A DNA stretch of 59,750 nt from CAYYAQ01 sp964469555 (GCA_964469555.1 CAYYAQ010000010.1:1-59750); one strand, 5' to 3'. Counted from the stretch's first letter, positions 35,850 through 46,017 are shown. Numbers and translations are program-made. Notes: generated by a model not told the origin, from the sequence alone.

Positions 35850-37331
35850 ATGCGCCACACACGTTTCGTGTTCGTCGCTCTGACCCTGACCTCGTGCTTT
35901 TCCGCACCGGAGTCGAGCCCCGCCCAGTCGAAGTCGCAGAAGAACATCGTCTTCATTCTGAGCGACGACCACCGCTACGACTTCATGGGGTTCATGGATC
36001 GTGCGCCGGCGTTCCTGGAGACGCCGAATCTCGACAGGCTCGCTCGGGAGGGCATGCACATCGCGAACGCGTTCGTCAGCACGTCGCTGTGTTCGCCGAG
36101 TCGAGCTTCGATCCTCACCGGGCAGTACATGCACCACCACAAGGTCGTCGACAACCAGCGATCCGTGCCACCCGGGACCGTGTTCTTTCCGGACTACTTG
36201 CGCAAGGGTGGTTACGAGACTGCGTTCATCGGCAAGTGGCACATGGGTCACCAGAAGGACGATCCAAGGCCGGGGTTCGACTACTGGGCGAGCTTCAAGG
36301 GCCAGGGGAAGTACTTCGACCCGGAGCTGAACATCAACGGTCAGCGCAAGCAGTTCAAGGGCTACAACGCCGACGTGTTGTCCAGGCTGGCCGTGACGTG
36401 GCTACGGGAGCGAAGGGGGAAGGACAAGCCGTTCCTCATGTACCTCTCGTTCAAGGCAGTCCACTACCCGTTCAAACCCGCGCCGCGCCATCGCGGTCGG
36501 TACGCAGACAAGAAGATCGACTACCCGGAGACGATGGCAAACACCGAGCGGAACTACCGTTCGCAACCGCGGTGGGTGCGGGACAGGCGCTACTCGATCC
36601 ACGGCATCGACCACATGGAGACGGGTGCCTTCGACAAGGATCCGGTGCCGGACTTCGACGCGCTCTACCGCGGCTATGCGGAGGCGGTGCACAGCCTGGA
36701 CGAGAACATCGGCAGGGTGATGGACGAGTTGCGGGCGGGACCGCTCGGCGAGAACACCCTCGTCATCTACATGGGCGATAACGGCTTCCACCTCGGCGAG
36801 CACGGCTTCTACGACAAGCGCGATGCGTTCGAGACGTCGATGCGCGTCCCCATGCTGGCTTGGGCTCCAGGGACGATCGAGGCGGGATCGAAGACGACGG
36901 CGATGGTCCAGAACATTGACATCGCGCCGACGCTGCTCGACATCGCCGGCGTGAAGGCTCCCTCGACGGCGAAGTTCGACGGGAGCTCGCTCGCGCCGAT
37001 CCTGCGGGGCGAGAAGATCGAGTGGCGCAAGCACATCCTCTACGAGTACCACTGGGAGTGGAACTTCCCCGCGACGCCGACGACGTTTTCGATCCGAACC
37101 GATCGCTACAAGTACGTCTACTACCACGGCACCTGGGACATCGACGGGTTCTACGACTTGCAGACCGACCCCATCGAGCGGCACAACCTGATCACGGTGC
37201 CGGCGTACCAGAAGCAGATCGGATCAATGCGGAAGCGACTGTTCGACCAGCTGCACGAGAGTGGCGGCATGTCGATGCCCTTGCGTCGTCCCACGGGTGG
37301 GCGCCTGGATCAGCGGAAGCGGAGGCGTTGA
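35850..37331 (+). CDS. Lipoprotein sulfatase (Cys-type, CSPSR)
   Basis: 493 aa from ATG 35850, giving lipobox LTSC with lipid Cys 16. Metal ligands D39 and D40 lie in FILSDDHRYD. The catalytic motif is SLC81SPSRASILTGQY, whose Cys would be converted to formylglycine. FIGKWHMG carries the usual Lys and His; IYMGDNGFHLGEHGFYDKRDAFE carries the second metal site. YKYVYYHGTWDIDGFYDLQTDP is the C-terminal substrate region. Close to planctomycete sulfatases that desulfate algal polysaccharides. The next gene starts within its stop codon. It needs a formylglycine-generating enzyme, but the one FGE-like gene in the window (57619) lacks the normal Cys pair. Confidence 0.93.
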   Translation: MRHTRFVFVALTLTSCFSAPESSPAQSKSQKNIVFILSDDHRYDFMGFMDRAPAFLETPNLDRLAREGMHIANAFVSTSLCSPSRASILTGQYMHHHKVVDNQRSVPPGTVFFPDYLRKGGYETAFIGKWHMGHQKDDPRPGFDYWASFKGQGKYFDPELNINGQRKQFKGYNADVLSRLAVTWLRERRGKDKPFLMYLSFKAVHYPFKPAPRHRGRYADKKIDYPETMANTERNYRSQPRWVRDRRYSIHGIDHMETGAFDKDPVPDFDALYRGYAEAVHSLDENIGRVMDELRAGPLGENTLVIYMGDNGFHLGEHGFYDKRDAFETSMRVPMLAWAPGTIEAGSKTTAMVQNIDIAPTLLDIAGVKAPSTAKFDGSSLAPILRGEKIEWRKHILYEYHWEWNFPATPTTFSIRTDRYKYVYYHGTWDIDGFYDLQTDPIERHNLITVPAYQKQIGSMRKRLFDQLHESGGMSMPLRRPTGGRLDQRKRRR

Positions 37332-37681
37332 ACCGGCTTCGATCGACCATCATCCTGACCGACGACTACGCGCGCATCGAGTTGAAGGACGAACAGGCGA
37401 CGCGGGTGATCCAACTGCGCGATGCGCTCGCGCACTTCACCGATCAGAATCGCCTGCCCGTCTCCGCCGATTCGATCACCCGATTGCATGGACCGATCAG
37501 CAAGGCGCTCTTCGGCGGCGTGCGCCCAGGCAAGAAACTCAAGACGACCGGACTCTACGAGATCCTCGAGCGGATCAACCAGGCGGATACCCGGACGGTG
37601 TTCCTCGCCAGTCACCGCTACACAGAGCGCCAGTCGATGGATCAAGTCTGCGAGGACCTCGCGATTCTCAAGGACGAGTAG
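37328..37681 (+). CDS. Small protein of unknown function overlapping the sulfatase stop
   Basis: If it begins at TTG 37328 (TTGA overlap with the sulfatase stop) it has 117 aa; the first in-frame ATG lies far inside, so TTG or a lost start must be assumed. The sequence is coding-like: STIILTDDYARIELKDEQ, RVIQLRDALAHFTDQN, ISKALFGG, LYEILERINQAD and SMDQVCEDLAILKDE. Mixed alpha/beta with no membrane segment or signal peptide. I recognise no family. It may be the surviving 3' part of a longer gene or a small co-translated partner of the sulfatase. Confidence 0.5.
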   Translation: MNRLRSTIILTDDYARIELKDEQATRVIQLRDALAHFTDQNRLPVSADSITRLHGPISKALFGGVRPGKKLKTTGLYEILERINQADTRTVFLASHRYTERQSMDQVCEDLAILKDE

Positions 37682-37765
37682 CGGAAGCCGCCCACCGGCG
37701 TGACGAGGGAGGGCGCAAGGTGTAGTATGCGCTGGCCGCCGCCCCGGTTCGTCCCGTTGAAGATC

Positions 37766-40195
37766 ATGCGTGATCGACCCCTCCCTAACTCGCGACTCGC
37801 CTTGCTCGCGGTCATCCTCACGACGCAGACGGCATCCGTCGTCGCGCAATCGCAACCAGACCTCTTCGATCCGAACGTCGTCCGTTCGTACTACCTCACG
37901 TTCAAGCAGAGCAACTGGTGGACGTTGCTAGGGCAGAACAAGCGGTATGACAGGGACATCAAGGCGGACCTGCAGGTCGGGAGCATCACGCTGAAGGACA
38001 TCGGCGTCCGGTTCAAAGGGAACACCTCCTACTCGTACAATCCGAGCTCGCAGAAGAAGCCGTTCAACCTGAGGTTCGACGCGTTCGTCCCTGATCAAGA
38101 TCTGTTCGGCTACGAGCACATCAATCTCCAGAACGCCTACAAGGACGCGACGTTTGTCCGCGAGCCGATCACCTACGAGATCATGCGGCGCTACATCCCG
38201 TCGTTGAAGTCCTGCTGGATCAAGCTCTACCTCAACAACCAGTACTGGGGGGTCTACGTGATCGTCCAGCAGCCGAACAAGCGCTTCCTGGGCGAGCACT
38301 TCGCAGCAAAGGACGGCAACCTCTACCGCGGTGACAACGCGACCAGGAGTTCCCGACCGGTGTTCCGCTACTGGGGCACGTCGATCTCCAGCTACTCGTC
38401 GCGGTATGAGTACAAGAGCGTCGGGAATCCGAATCCCTGGACCGACCTGATCGACTTCTGTCGCGTCCTGAACAACACGACTATCGTGGACCTTCCGAAG
38501 AAACTTCCGCCGCACTTGGATGTCGACGAGGCGCTCTGGTACATCGCTCTCAACAACATCTTCGTAAACACGGACAGCTATCTCGGGACCGGGAACGATT
38601 ACTACGCCTACAGCGATCCGCGACACGGTCGGTTCCAGATCATGCCGTGGGACCTGAACACCACGTTTGGCGGCTACGACTGGGGCAGGATCCTCGGCAC
38701 CAACCGCCACTTGATGAAGATCGACTACAGCGGGGGCAGCAGCCTTCGACCGATGATCGAGAGGCTGCTCGCAGTGCCGCAATACCGGGAGCGGTACCAC
38801 GCGCACTACCGAACGATGTTGGACGAGTTCTTCGATTGGAAGGTCTTGGGGCCGATCGTGGCGAAGTACCAGAAGCTCATCGAGGACGGCGTGAAGGCCG
38901 ACACGAAGAAGCTCTACGCGACTCAACTCTTCTTCGACAACGCGATCAAGGACGTGCGCGTCTCGGATCGATACGGCACGTACACCGTCCCCGGGCTAAA
39001 GTCCTTCGTCGACAAGCGCCGCGCGTATCTGCTGAGCCTCACCGACATCAAGAAGGTCGCGCCGACGCTGAGTGGTCTGGCCCGCAAACCACTGCAACCG
39101 AAGCTCACGGACACGGTCTGGGTCACGGCCAAGGTCACCGGACAGGCGGCGACTGCGGTCACGTTGTACAGCCGGACTTCCGGCGCGTGGACCGAGACGA
39201 AGATGTGGGACGACGGCAATCACCAGGATGGCGTGGCCAACGATGGCACGTACGGCGCGTCGATTCCGCACAAGCGACCCGGATACGAAGTCCAGTACTA
39301 CGTCGGTGCGACGGCCACGAGCGGGGCCGTGCGGTTCCTGCCGTCCCACGCAGGCGTTGGAGCGGAGCGCTATCGTCTGATGCCGACTCCGTTCAGTTCA
39401 CCCATCCGCATCAACGAGGTGCTCGCGGACAACGACTCGGTCGACAAGGATCCCGCGGGCGACTTCGAGGACTGGGTCGAGCTCTACAACACGACGAACG
39501 CGGCGATCGACATCTCGGGGTATTACCTCTCCGATCGTTTCGACAACCCCAAGGCCTACAAGTTCCCGGTCAACACAGTCATCCCCGCGAGGGGATTCTA
39601 CCGCGTCTGGTGTGATCAGGAACCCACCGAAGGACCGGATCACGCGGACTTCAAGCTGGCGAAGGACGGCGAACAGGTCGCCCTTTTCAGCAGTGACGTG
39701 AAGGGGGTCGAGATGCTCGACGCGCTCATCTATCCGGATCAACGCAGCGACACCTCGTTCGGGTTCGTGCCGGACGGCGGCAACGTGAGCTACTTCCTCT
39801 ACGATCCGAAGGGCAAGGCTCCGGTCACCGGGGTCGGCGCTGGAACTGCTGCGCGATACGACCGGCGGCAGAAGGGCAGCGCGCAAGGGTTCACGCTCGG
39901 CTTCCTCGGAGATGCTGTCGTCGGCAAGGTCTTTAGCATCGAACTCGCCGGGGCCACCGCGAATTCGACCGCGCTGCTGGCTTTTGGCGCCGGGCCAGCC
40001 GCGATCGATCTTGGATTGCTGGGCACGCTCAACATCAATCCGAACGGGATGATCATCATCGGTCTCACCGTCGACAACACCGGCTCGCGGAGCTACCCCA
40101 ACAGCGTGCCGGCGAGCGCAGCGGGGTTCACGGTCTACGCCCAGGCGATCAGCAGCGACCTGAGCAACGCGATGGCGATTCGATTCACGAAGTGA
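37766..40195 (+). CDS. Secreted CotH-kinase/lamin-tail protein
   Basis: 809 aa from ATG 37766 with signal peptide ending TASVVAQ; an ATG at 37727 would place a long tail ahead of it. Residues ~35-420 are the CotH kinase fold: IGVRFKGNTSY, KKPFNLRFDAF, INLQNAYKDATFVREPI, VYVIVQQPNKRFL, NLYRGD and MPWDLNTTFGGYDW. Residues ~440-550 form an Ig-like segment (DDGNHQDGVANDGTYG). Residues ~560-690 are a lamin-tail domain (INEVLADN, DWVELYNTTNAAIDISGYYLSD). The last ~90 residues are a hydrophobic beta module also seen in the 41026 gene. CotH of Bacillus phosphorylates coat proteins; in planctomycetes CotH proteins are secreted and of unknown substrate. Confidence 0.9.
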   Translation: MRDRPLPNSRLALLAVILTTQTASVVAQSQPDLFDPNVVRSYYLTFKQSNWWTLLGQNKRYDRDIKADLQVGSITLKDIGVRFKGNTSYSYNPSSQKKPFNLRFDAFVPDQDLFGYEHINLQNAYKDATFVREPITYEIMRRYIPSLKSCWIKLYLNNQYWGVYVIVQQPNKRFLGEHFAAKDGNLYRGDNATRSSRPVFRYWGTSISSYSSRYEYKSVGNPNPWTDLIDFCRVLNNTTIVDLPKKLPPHLDVDEALWYIALNNIFVNTDSYLGTGNDYYAYSDPRHGRFQIMPWDLNTTFGGYDWGRILGTNRHLMKIDYSGGSSLRPMIERLLAVPQYRERYHAHYRTMLDEFFDWKVLGPIVAKYQKLIEDGVKADTKKLYATQLFFDNAIKDVRVSDRYGTYTVPGLKSFVDKRRAYLLSLTDIKKVAPTLSGLARKPLQPKLTDTVWVTAKVTGQAATAVTLYSRTSGAWTETKMWDDGNHQDGVANDGTYGASIPHKRPGYEVQYYVGATATSGAVRFLPSHAGVGAERYRLMPTPFSSPIRINEVLADNDSVDKDPAGDFEDWVELYNTTNAAIDISGYYLSDRFDNPKAYKFPVNTVIPARGFYRVWCDQEPTEGPDHADFKLAKDGEQVALFSSDVKGVEMLDALIYPDQRSDTSFGFVPDGGNVSYFLYDPKGKAPVTGVGAGTAARYDRRQKGSAQGFTLGFLGDAVVGKVFSIELAGATANSTALLAFGAGPAAIDLGLLGTLNINPNGMIIIGLTVDNTGSRSYPNSVPASAAGFTVYAQAISSDLSNAMAIRFTK

Positions 40196-40231
40196 TGGAG
40201 TCGAGAGACTCTGACCTCGATCGTTTGGCGA

Positions 40232-40939
40232 CTAGGGTCGCTTGTCCGGGTCCTTGACGGGATCGGACTCCTCGACAGCTTGCGAACCCGCTCCGAGAAG
40301 CTCCTTGGCCTTTGCGCGGACCGCATCATCAGCGTCGCGCAGGAGTTCACGCACCCTGCTGCGGACGGCTCCGTCCTCCTGGAAGTCCGCCAGAGTTGTC
40401 AGCGCCCCCAACCGGACCTTGGGGCGGCGGTCGTCCACTCCTTCGAGGAGAGTCGTGACCAATACCTGCGCCTTGAGGCCCTTGAGCGCGGCGAGCAGCC
40501 CGCCGTGGAAGCTTCCGTCGTCGCTAGGATCGAGACTCGGATCGACGAGCTGCATCAGCCGGCAGGCGACCTCCTCCTTCGGGAGAAAACGCGAGGCGTC
40601 GGCGATGTAGGTCTTCACGCGGTCCAGTCGTTGCGCGAGTGGCAGCTCTGGATTCTTGATGGCTTCGAATGTCTCCTCCGCCAGATCCTCCGCCGTGGCT
40701 CCTTGGTTGATCGGGCCGGGATATCCCCTCTTCCACTCACTCCCGTTCTCGTTCCCAGCTGCCGACGACTTGACGCCACGATTCGCGGGCGTGCCGGTCA
40801 GCGGTTTCGCGCCCTCGCGTCCCGTCTGTTCTTCGCCTGACCCCGCGCCGATGGCGGACGCCGGGTTCTTGGAAGAGACGATGAAGTACGCGGTGGTCGC
40901 CATGACAAGGGCTGCGATGACGGTGAATAGGCTTCGCAT
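40232..40939 (-). CDS. Membrane-anchored HEAT-repeat protein
   Basis: 235 aa from ATG 40939. Residues ~4-22 are a single hydrophobic anchor (LFTVIAALVMATTAYFIV). A low-complexity Gly/Glu/Lys linker follows. The C-terminal half has HEAT-like helix pairs: LVTTLLEGVDDRRPKVRLGALTTLADF, then VRSRVRELLRDADDAVRAKAKELLG. Such repeats serve as protein-protein scaffolds. It converges with the CotH gene (36 nt apart) and lies downstream of the ELWxxDGT repeat gene on the same strand, though 86 nt apart with no sign of coupling. Function unknown. Confidence 0.75.
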   Translation of the reverse strand: MRSLFTVIAALVMATTAYFIVSSKNPASAIGAGSGEEQTGREGAKPLTGTPANRGVKSSAAGNENGSEWKRGYPGPINQGATAEDLAEETFEAIKNPELPLAQRLDRVKTYIADASRFLPKEEVACRLMQLVDPSLDPSDDGSFHGGLLAALKGLKAQVLVTTLLEGVDDRRPKVRLGALTTLADFQEDGAVRSRVRELLRDADDAVRAKAKELLGAGSQAVEESDPVKDPDKRP

Positions 40940-41025
40940 CTGGGTAGAGACTCTGGTCGAGGTGGCTGTTGCGAAGAAGGATACCCTGGCGGGTGACGAA
41001 AGGGTGGTTGGCGTCGACGTTGGGT

Positions 41026-44000
41026 CTACTTCGTCCCGATGGCCAAGAGGACAGCGTTGCTCAGTTCGGCTGGCATGCCGTAAAGCGATTGCAGCATGAG
41101 CTTGGCCCCAATGAGCCCTTTGTCGTTTGGCATGAGGGCTGATAACCTCCAGTTCGTGCCGCCAGGTTGGGGGACGATCTCGAACAAGAGTGGGCTTACG
41201 AACAAGGCGCACTCGGGCGACAGGAGCGGCAGCATGTTGAACGGGGCTGCGGGCGGTCCGGTGACCAGCAGGCCGGGTGCGATCGGCGCCCAGGAACCGT
41301 TGATGGAGATCGACGTGTTGATGATCGGGTTCGTGGCGTCCAGCACCGCCTTGTTCGTGCCGCAGCCTTCGCCAACGTGTTCGACCGTGCCAGTCCAATC
41401 GGTGAAGCGATAGACCTCCGAGCCGAGAAGACCGTCGTCCGCGACGAAGAAGAGTTGACCGTTACAGATCGCAAACTGGGATGGCGAGTTCGAAGGGGCA
41501 CCTTTCGTGAGATCACAATAGATGCCCGTGCCCGACGCTGTGCCGTCCGAGAAGTAGAGTCCTGTGCGGCCGGAGACAGACGCGCTGAAGAACACGCCGG
41601 CGCCTGCGCATGTCAAGTTCATCGGCGACGAACTGTTGGTGCCGTTGTGGAGGTCTCTTACGAGGTGCGTTCCGGCTGTGGTTCCGTCCGTGACGTGCAG
41701 CTCACGGCCCGTGCCCGCGGCAGTCGCCGTGAAGAACAGTCGCCCGTCGCAGCACGTCAAATTGAGGGGGAAGCTGCCGGAGCTGCCCGCATGGATGTCC
41801 TTGACCATGACAGTTCCGGCGGTGGTCAAGTCGGACTTCCACAACTCGATGCCGTTTCTGGTGTCGCCAGCTGCGAAGTAGAGCGTATTGCCGCATACGA
41901 CGAGACCGGACGGAAAAGAGTTCGAGGTCCCGGATCGGATGTCCTTCAGAAGAGTCGTGCCGGTCGAGGTTCCGTCACTGATGAACAGCTCGACTCCGGT
42001 CACGCTGGTAAACGCGCGGAACACGACCTTGTCGCCGTGGCACACGATCTCGGCAGGCGAACAGCTCGACGAACCCCTCTGCAGGTTGGTCACGAGGACA
42101 GTTCCCGAAGCGGTGCCGTCGGTCTTCCACAGTTCCCTGCCGAAGACCCCGTCGTCCGCAGCGAAGAACAGCGTGTCCCGGCAAGGCGTGAAGTAGGTCG
42201 GGGCGGCCCCGGACGTACCAGGGCGGATGTCTTTCACCAGGACCGTTCCGGTCGGGGTTCCGTTGGTGCGCCACAGCTCGGAGCCGAAGGAGCCGGAGGA
42301 CGCCCGGAAGAAGATGTTCCCGCGGAAGGCGACGAGTNNNNNNNNNNNNNNNNNNNNNNNNNNNNNNNNNNNNNNNNNNNGCGGTGCCCGTCAGGATGTC
42401 CTTCAACAGCTTCGTCCCGGGTGCGGTGCCGTCGGTGACCCAGAGCTCGCGACCGGTTGACGCGTCGGTCGCTGTGAACACGGTGATCCAGTCGGTTCCG
42501 GTCCAGCAGGAAGTGAACTGGCTCGGGGCGCTGCTGGCCGTTCCCGTGTTTATGTCCATCACGAGCGCGGTGCCTGTCGCGTCGGACTTCCAGAGTTCGG
42601 CACCGACGATGCCGTCGTCGGCGGCGAAGTACAGATCCTTGGCGTTGCTGCACGACAGGCTGGTCGGGACAGCAGAGTTCGTGCGAATCCCGGGGCTGAT
42701 GTCCTTGAGGATCTTCGTCCCGAGGGCTGTGCCGTCGGTCTCCCAGAACTCGCGTCCTGACCCGGCCGGCATGCCTTCGTCGGCGAAGAAGGCGATGCGC
42801 GTTGCGGACAACGCGGTGAATGACGCAGGATCCGAACTCGAAACTCCCGTGAAGATGTCTTTGAGTTCCGAGGTGCCAGCGGTGGTTCCATCGGAGATGT
42901 AGAGCTCGCGACCGTTGCCCCCGGTGCCCGAGACGAACGCCGTGAAGAGGATCTTCGAGCCAATGTTGGCCATGTTGTTCGGCATGGAACTCATCGCGCC
43001 CGCGAAGAGGTCCTTGACGAGACTCGTGCCGCTGCTCGTGCCGTCGGACTTCCAGAGTTCGCGTCCGGAGCTGCCGCTGGCCGAGGCTGAAAAGTAGACC
43101 GTCGAACCGTTCACGTGCAGGTTGCTCGGCGTGCTGCTGCTCGACGTGGGACCGATGTTCGCGACCAGCATGGTTCCGGACGAGGTGCCGTCGGTCTTCC
43201 AGAGTTCGTTGCCGTTCACTCCGTCGTCGGCGACGAAGTAGAAGTTGCTGCCGATGGTGGCACCGTAGTGCATGTTCGGCGTGGAACTCGCGACGCCGAA
43301 TCGGATGTCACGAACCAGCACCGTGTGGTTGGTCGTGCCATCCGTCTTCCACAACTCGGTGCCGTTGGCTCCGCTCGTGGCGCTAAACAGGGTGGTTGTG
43401 CCCAGGTGCTGGAAGTAGGTCGGAGAGGAATTGTTGGCTCCCGTGTGGATGTCCTTGATCTGGACAGTGCCGATGGCGGTCCCGTCCGTTTTCCAAAGCT
43501 CGGTGCCCGTCACGCCGTCGTTGGCCTGGAAGTAGATCGCGGTGCCCGCGGGGTTCGTCTTCAGGTGGCGCAACTCAGAGCTTATCGAGCCCAGACGGAT
43601 GTCCTTGATGAGCACGGTGCCGTTCGGGGTGCCATCCGAGCACCAGAGTTCGGCGCCGTTGGAGAGGATGCCGTCGTTGGCCGAGAAGTACAGCTTCTTG
43701 CCCATGCACTCGAGGTCTGCTGGGTTGGAACTGGAACTGCCATCCCAGATGTCCTTGACCAACACGGTGCCGGCCTTGGTGCCGTCGCTCTTCCAGAGTT
43801 CGGCACCGACGATGCCGTTGTCGGCGCGAAAGAAGACCTTCCCGTTGCACTCGGTAATGTGAGAAATACTGGAGCTGCCCGGACCGGGGTTGATGTCCTT
43901 CACCATGGTCGTTCCGACCGCGGTCCCGTCGGTCTTCCACAGCTCGGTTCCGGCTGCGATCGTCGAGGCCTGGAAGTACCAGAATCCCGCGACCTTCAGC

Positions 44001-44170
44001 ATGCCGGCGGGGGCGTTGGCGCCGCCGGACCCGGATCGCGCCGCGGACGGCGCGCTATCGATAGGGGTGGCGCCGATCTTGTTGATGTCCTTGACGAGTG
44101 TGCATTTTTGCGCCGAGGCCGTCGCTGCGAGCGCAGCGAAACCGGTGACAGCAAAGATCTTGGTCAGCAT
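41026..44170 (-). CDS. Secreted ELWxxDGT-repeat protein, interrupted by an assembly gap
   Basis: ATG 44170 starts a signal peptide ending TASAQ. I count 11 ELWxxDGTxxGT units before and 7 after the run of N, spaced about 45-50 residues, each followed by V-K-D-I and a Gly/Ser-rich turn. This is the ELWxxDGT (hyalin-like) repeat family, a multi-bladed extracellular beta structure. The last ~110 residues form a terminal module (GEGCGTNK, NTSISINGSW, LSPECALFVSP). Total length is not divisible by three because the N run has an arbitrary size; real protein is one chain of over 1040 aa. A strong promoter lies upstream. Role probably adhesive or structural (inference). Confidence 0.85.
42338..42380. 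other. Assembly gap of 43 N inside the ELWxxDGT gene
   Basis: The bases are undetermined. The protein frames on either side belong to one gene but are out of phase by one, so the true gap is not 43 bases. It lies within near-identical repeats, the usual cause of such gaps; one or more repeat units may be missing. Confidence 0.98.
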
Positions 44171-44208
44171 GGCGTGTTAGCTCCCTGGGTGAGTGAGAGC
44201 GACATTGA

Positions 44209-44236
44209 ATTATATGGGCTCGATGATTGGCGGCAA
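44209..44236 (-). promoter_or_regulatory. Sigma-70-like promoter of the ELWxxDGT gene
   Basis: On the minus strand TTGCCG (44236-44231) and TATAAT (44214-44209) are separated by 16 nt. The -10 is a perfect consensus, rare in this GC-rich window. Transcription should begin near 44202, leaving a leader of about 32 nt with GGGAG before ATG 44170. Confidence 0.65.
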
Positions 44237-44355
44237 TCCTATGAAACAGGTAGGCGTAGCACCGGTCGAGCGAGCTTCCATTCCGCTCGACCGCGTGAGG
44301 CAGTTGCCATACGACGCGCATCACCTGGTTCGAGAGGCGAGTGGTGCGCACGCGT

Positions 44356-44590
44356 CTACCGCGTCCGGAGCTGCCGATACTTCGTCCGGTACTTTGCGGC
44401 GAGGGTTCGGTGCTTGTTGTGAAGGATGACATCGCGGCCTTGCACGAACGCGCGCTCGATCACCGTGGTCAGATCCAGTGGGCTGCTGTTCGTGATGATC
44501 AGCGTCGCATCAAGTCCGGGTCGCAAACTGCCCACCCGGTCTGCAATGTCGAGCGTCCCGACCCGGTCGCCGGTCCGGGAGAGGCGTTGT
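44356..44590 (-). pseudogene. C-terminal remnant of an amidohydrolase
   Basis: The minus strand reads LDIADRVGSLRPGLDATLIIT, then NSSPLDLTTVIERAFVQGRDV and a stop at 44358-44356. ADRVGSLxPGxDAxLII is the hallmark of metal-dependent amidohydrolases (imidazolonepropionase-like), from the closing composite sandwich of the fold. All metal-binding motifs, which lie earlier in the protein, are missing, and upstream sequence shows frame changes. A gene remnant. Confidence 0.55.
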
Positions 44591-44905
44591 GTGCTTCGCG
44601 AAGAACGCAGGCGCGCGGGTCGTCGTGTCCGATCGTGACGATTCCAGGTTGCGGTTCGTCGAGGACTCGATTCCTGGCGTCGAGACCGCGAAGGTCGACG
44701 GCGATGCGTTCGACGTGGTCTTCGATGTCACGGGGAACCGCCATTCGATGTCGGGCGCCGTCGAGCGACGCCTGGTTGGGGATGGCCAGCGGCAGCTTGT
44801 AGTTCGCCGAAGTCGTGGACGCGAGGATGATGCGAACTTCAGGGCGCTCGCCCAGTCGCAGCCGCCGCTCATGATCGCGGGCCAGGAGCCGTCCTTGCCG
44901 GAGTT

Positions 44906-45004
44906 TCAGGTGTTGATGTCGAGGACGAGGGGGCAGGACTGGGCCGGGAGCGCCGCGCAGGTCGGGAGGATTGCGGTCGAGAGACAGGACGTGGTTCGAT
45001 TCAT
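44906..45004 (-). pseudogene. Signal-peptide start of a lost exported protein
   Basis: ATG 45004 opens a 32-residue peptide with a good signal sequence (STAILPTCAALPAQS) and stops at a TGA. Downstream fragments in another frame contain LPLAIPNQASLDGA, a turn found in terminal modules of exported proteins of this organism type. It runs into the amidohydrolase remnant. I read it as the 5' end left after deletion or as a multiply frameshifted gene. Confidence 0.35.
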
Positions 45005-45132
45005 GTTGGAGTACCTCAGTCATTCCTGGTGGGGCGCGCTCGAGGCGAACCGAACAGCGAATTCGGGATTTCTGACGAGACTGCGGATCCGCGGGGTTTG
45101 AATGGACCGTCAGGCCATCGTAACCCAGTGTC

Positions 45133-46014
45133 ATGTTCATCGCTTGCAGCAGCTGCCACCGCCAGTTCGACGTCACGGATCTGAAGATTGGCGACAAGAT
45201 CCGGTGCTTGTGCGGGGAGTTGCTCGAGGTCGAAGAGAGGGAGCCGCTGGAGATGCAGATGCTGCGCTGCGCGTCTTGTGGCGGGCAGTTGGAGAGCGGC
45301 GCGAAGGCTTGCGGGTTCTGTGGCTCCGAGGTGTCGCTCGCGGAAAGGGGGTACGGCGGCAGTTGCCCGGAGTGTTTCGCCCGGATGCCGAAAGGGGCCA
45401 GCTTCTGCTGTACGTGTGGTGTCGCCATTCGACCGACTGCCAAGCTCCAGCCGCTGCATGACAAGCCGTGTCCGCGCTGCAGGACGGGCACGCTCGCGGT
45501 GGAGGAGTTCGAGGACGGATCGATTGTCGAGTGCACCGCCTGCGGTGGTGTCTGGCTGGAGGAGTCGGTGTTCGAGACGCTCTCACGCGAGCGTGAACAA
45601 CACGCGATCTCGAAACATGTCGCGACCCGCGCGAGGCGGACCCACGAGGACGGCGATCTGGAAGCTTCTGATTTCGATTCGAAGGTCGAGTACTTGAAGT
45701 GCCCAACGTGTGCCCAGTTCATGCACCGCAAGAACTTCGCGAACGCTTCAGGCGTCCTCATCGACTGGTGCCGCGGTCACGGGTTCTGGTTCGACCGCAA
45801 CGAACTCGAACGGATCATCAAGTTCATCGCTGATGGTGGACTCGAGAGCGCTCGCGACAAGGAACTTGATCGCCGGGAATCAACATTGCGGCGAGACCGC
45901 ACACGCGTCGAGACCAGAAAGTCCGAGATCGATGCCGTTGGCATGGGCCGCCCTTCCGGGCGCGGCATTACGTGGGTCGACGGGCTGCTTTCCTTTCTCC
46001 ACGTCCTCTACTGA
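45133..46014 (+). CDS. Multi-zinc-ribbon protein with TFIIB-type zinc fingers
   Basis: 293 aa with five or more Cys pairs: CSSC ... CLCGE, CASC ... CGFC, CPEC ... CCTC, CPRC ... CTACGGVWLE and CPTC ... CRGHGFWFDRNEL. The last two match the zf-TFIIB (transcription-factor zinc-finger) family, whose signature is C-x-x-C...C-x-x-C/H-G-x-W-x-x-x-x-E-L. The C-terminal 60 residues are helical and charged (LERIIKFIADGG, ESTLRRDRTRVETRKSE). No signal peptide. Family members are uncharacterised; a zinc-dependent adaptor or nucleic-acid contact is possible. It ends 3 bases before the next gene, so the two are probably co-transcribed. Confidence 0.85.
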   Translation: MFIACSSCHRQFDVTDLKIGDKIRCLCGELLEVEEREPLEMQMLRCASCGGQLESGAKACGFCGSEVSLAERGYGGSCPECFARMPKGASFCCTCGVAIRPTAKLQPLHDKPCPRCRTGTLAVEEFEDGSIVECTACGGVWLEESVFETLSREREQHAISKHVATRARRTHEDGDLEASDFDSKVEYLKCPTCAQFMHRKNFANASGVLIDWCRGHGFWFDRNELERIIKFIADGGLESARDKELDRRESTLRRDRTRVETRKSEIDAVGMGRPSGRGITWVDGLLSFLHVLY

Positions 46015-46017
46015 ACA

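Noticed and set aside
44906..44908. TGA after the signal peptide at 45004 as a third selenocysteine
   Set aside because: No Cys follows in a U-x-x-C pattern, the downstream frame loses coding character and I see no hairpin of the type found at the other two.
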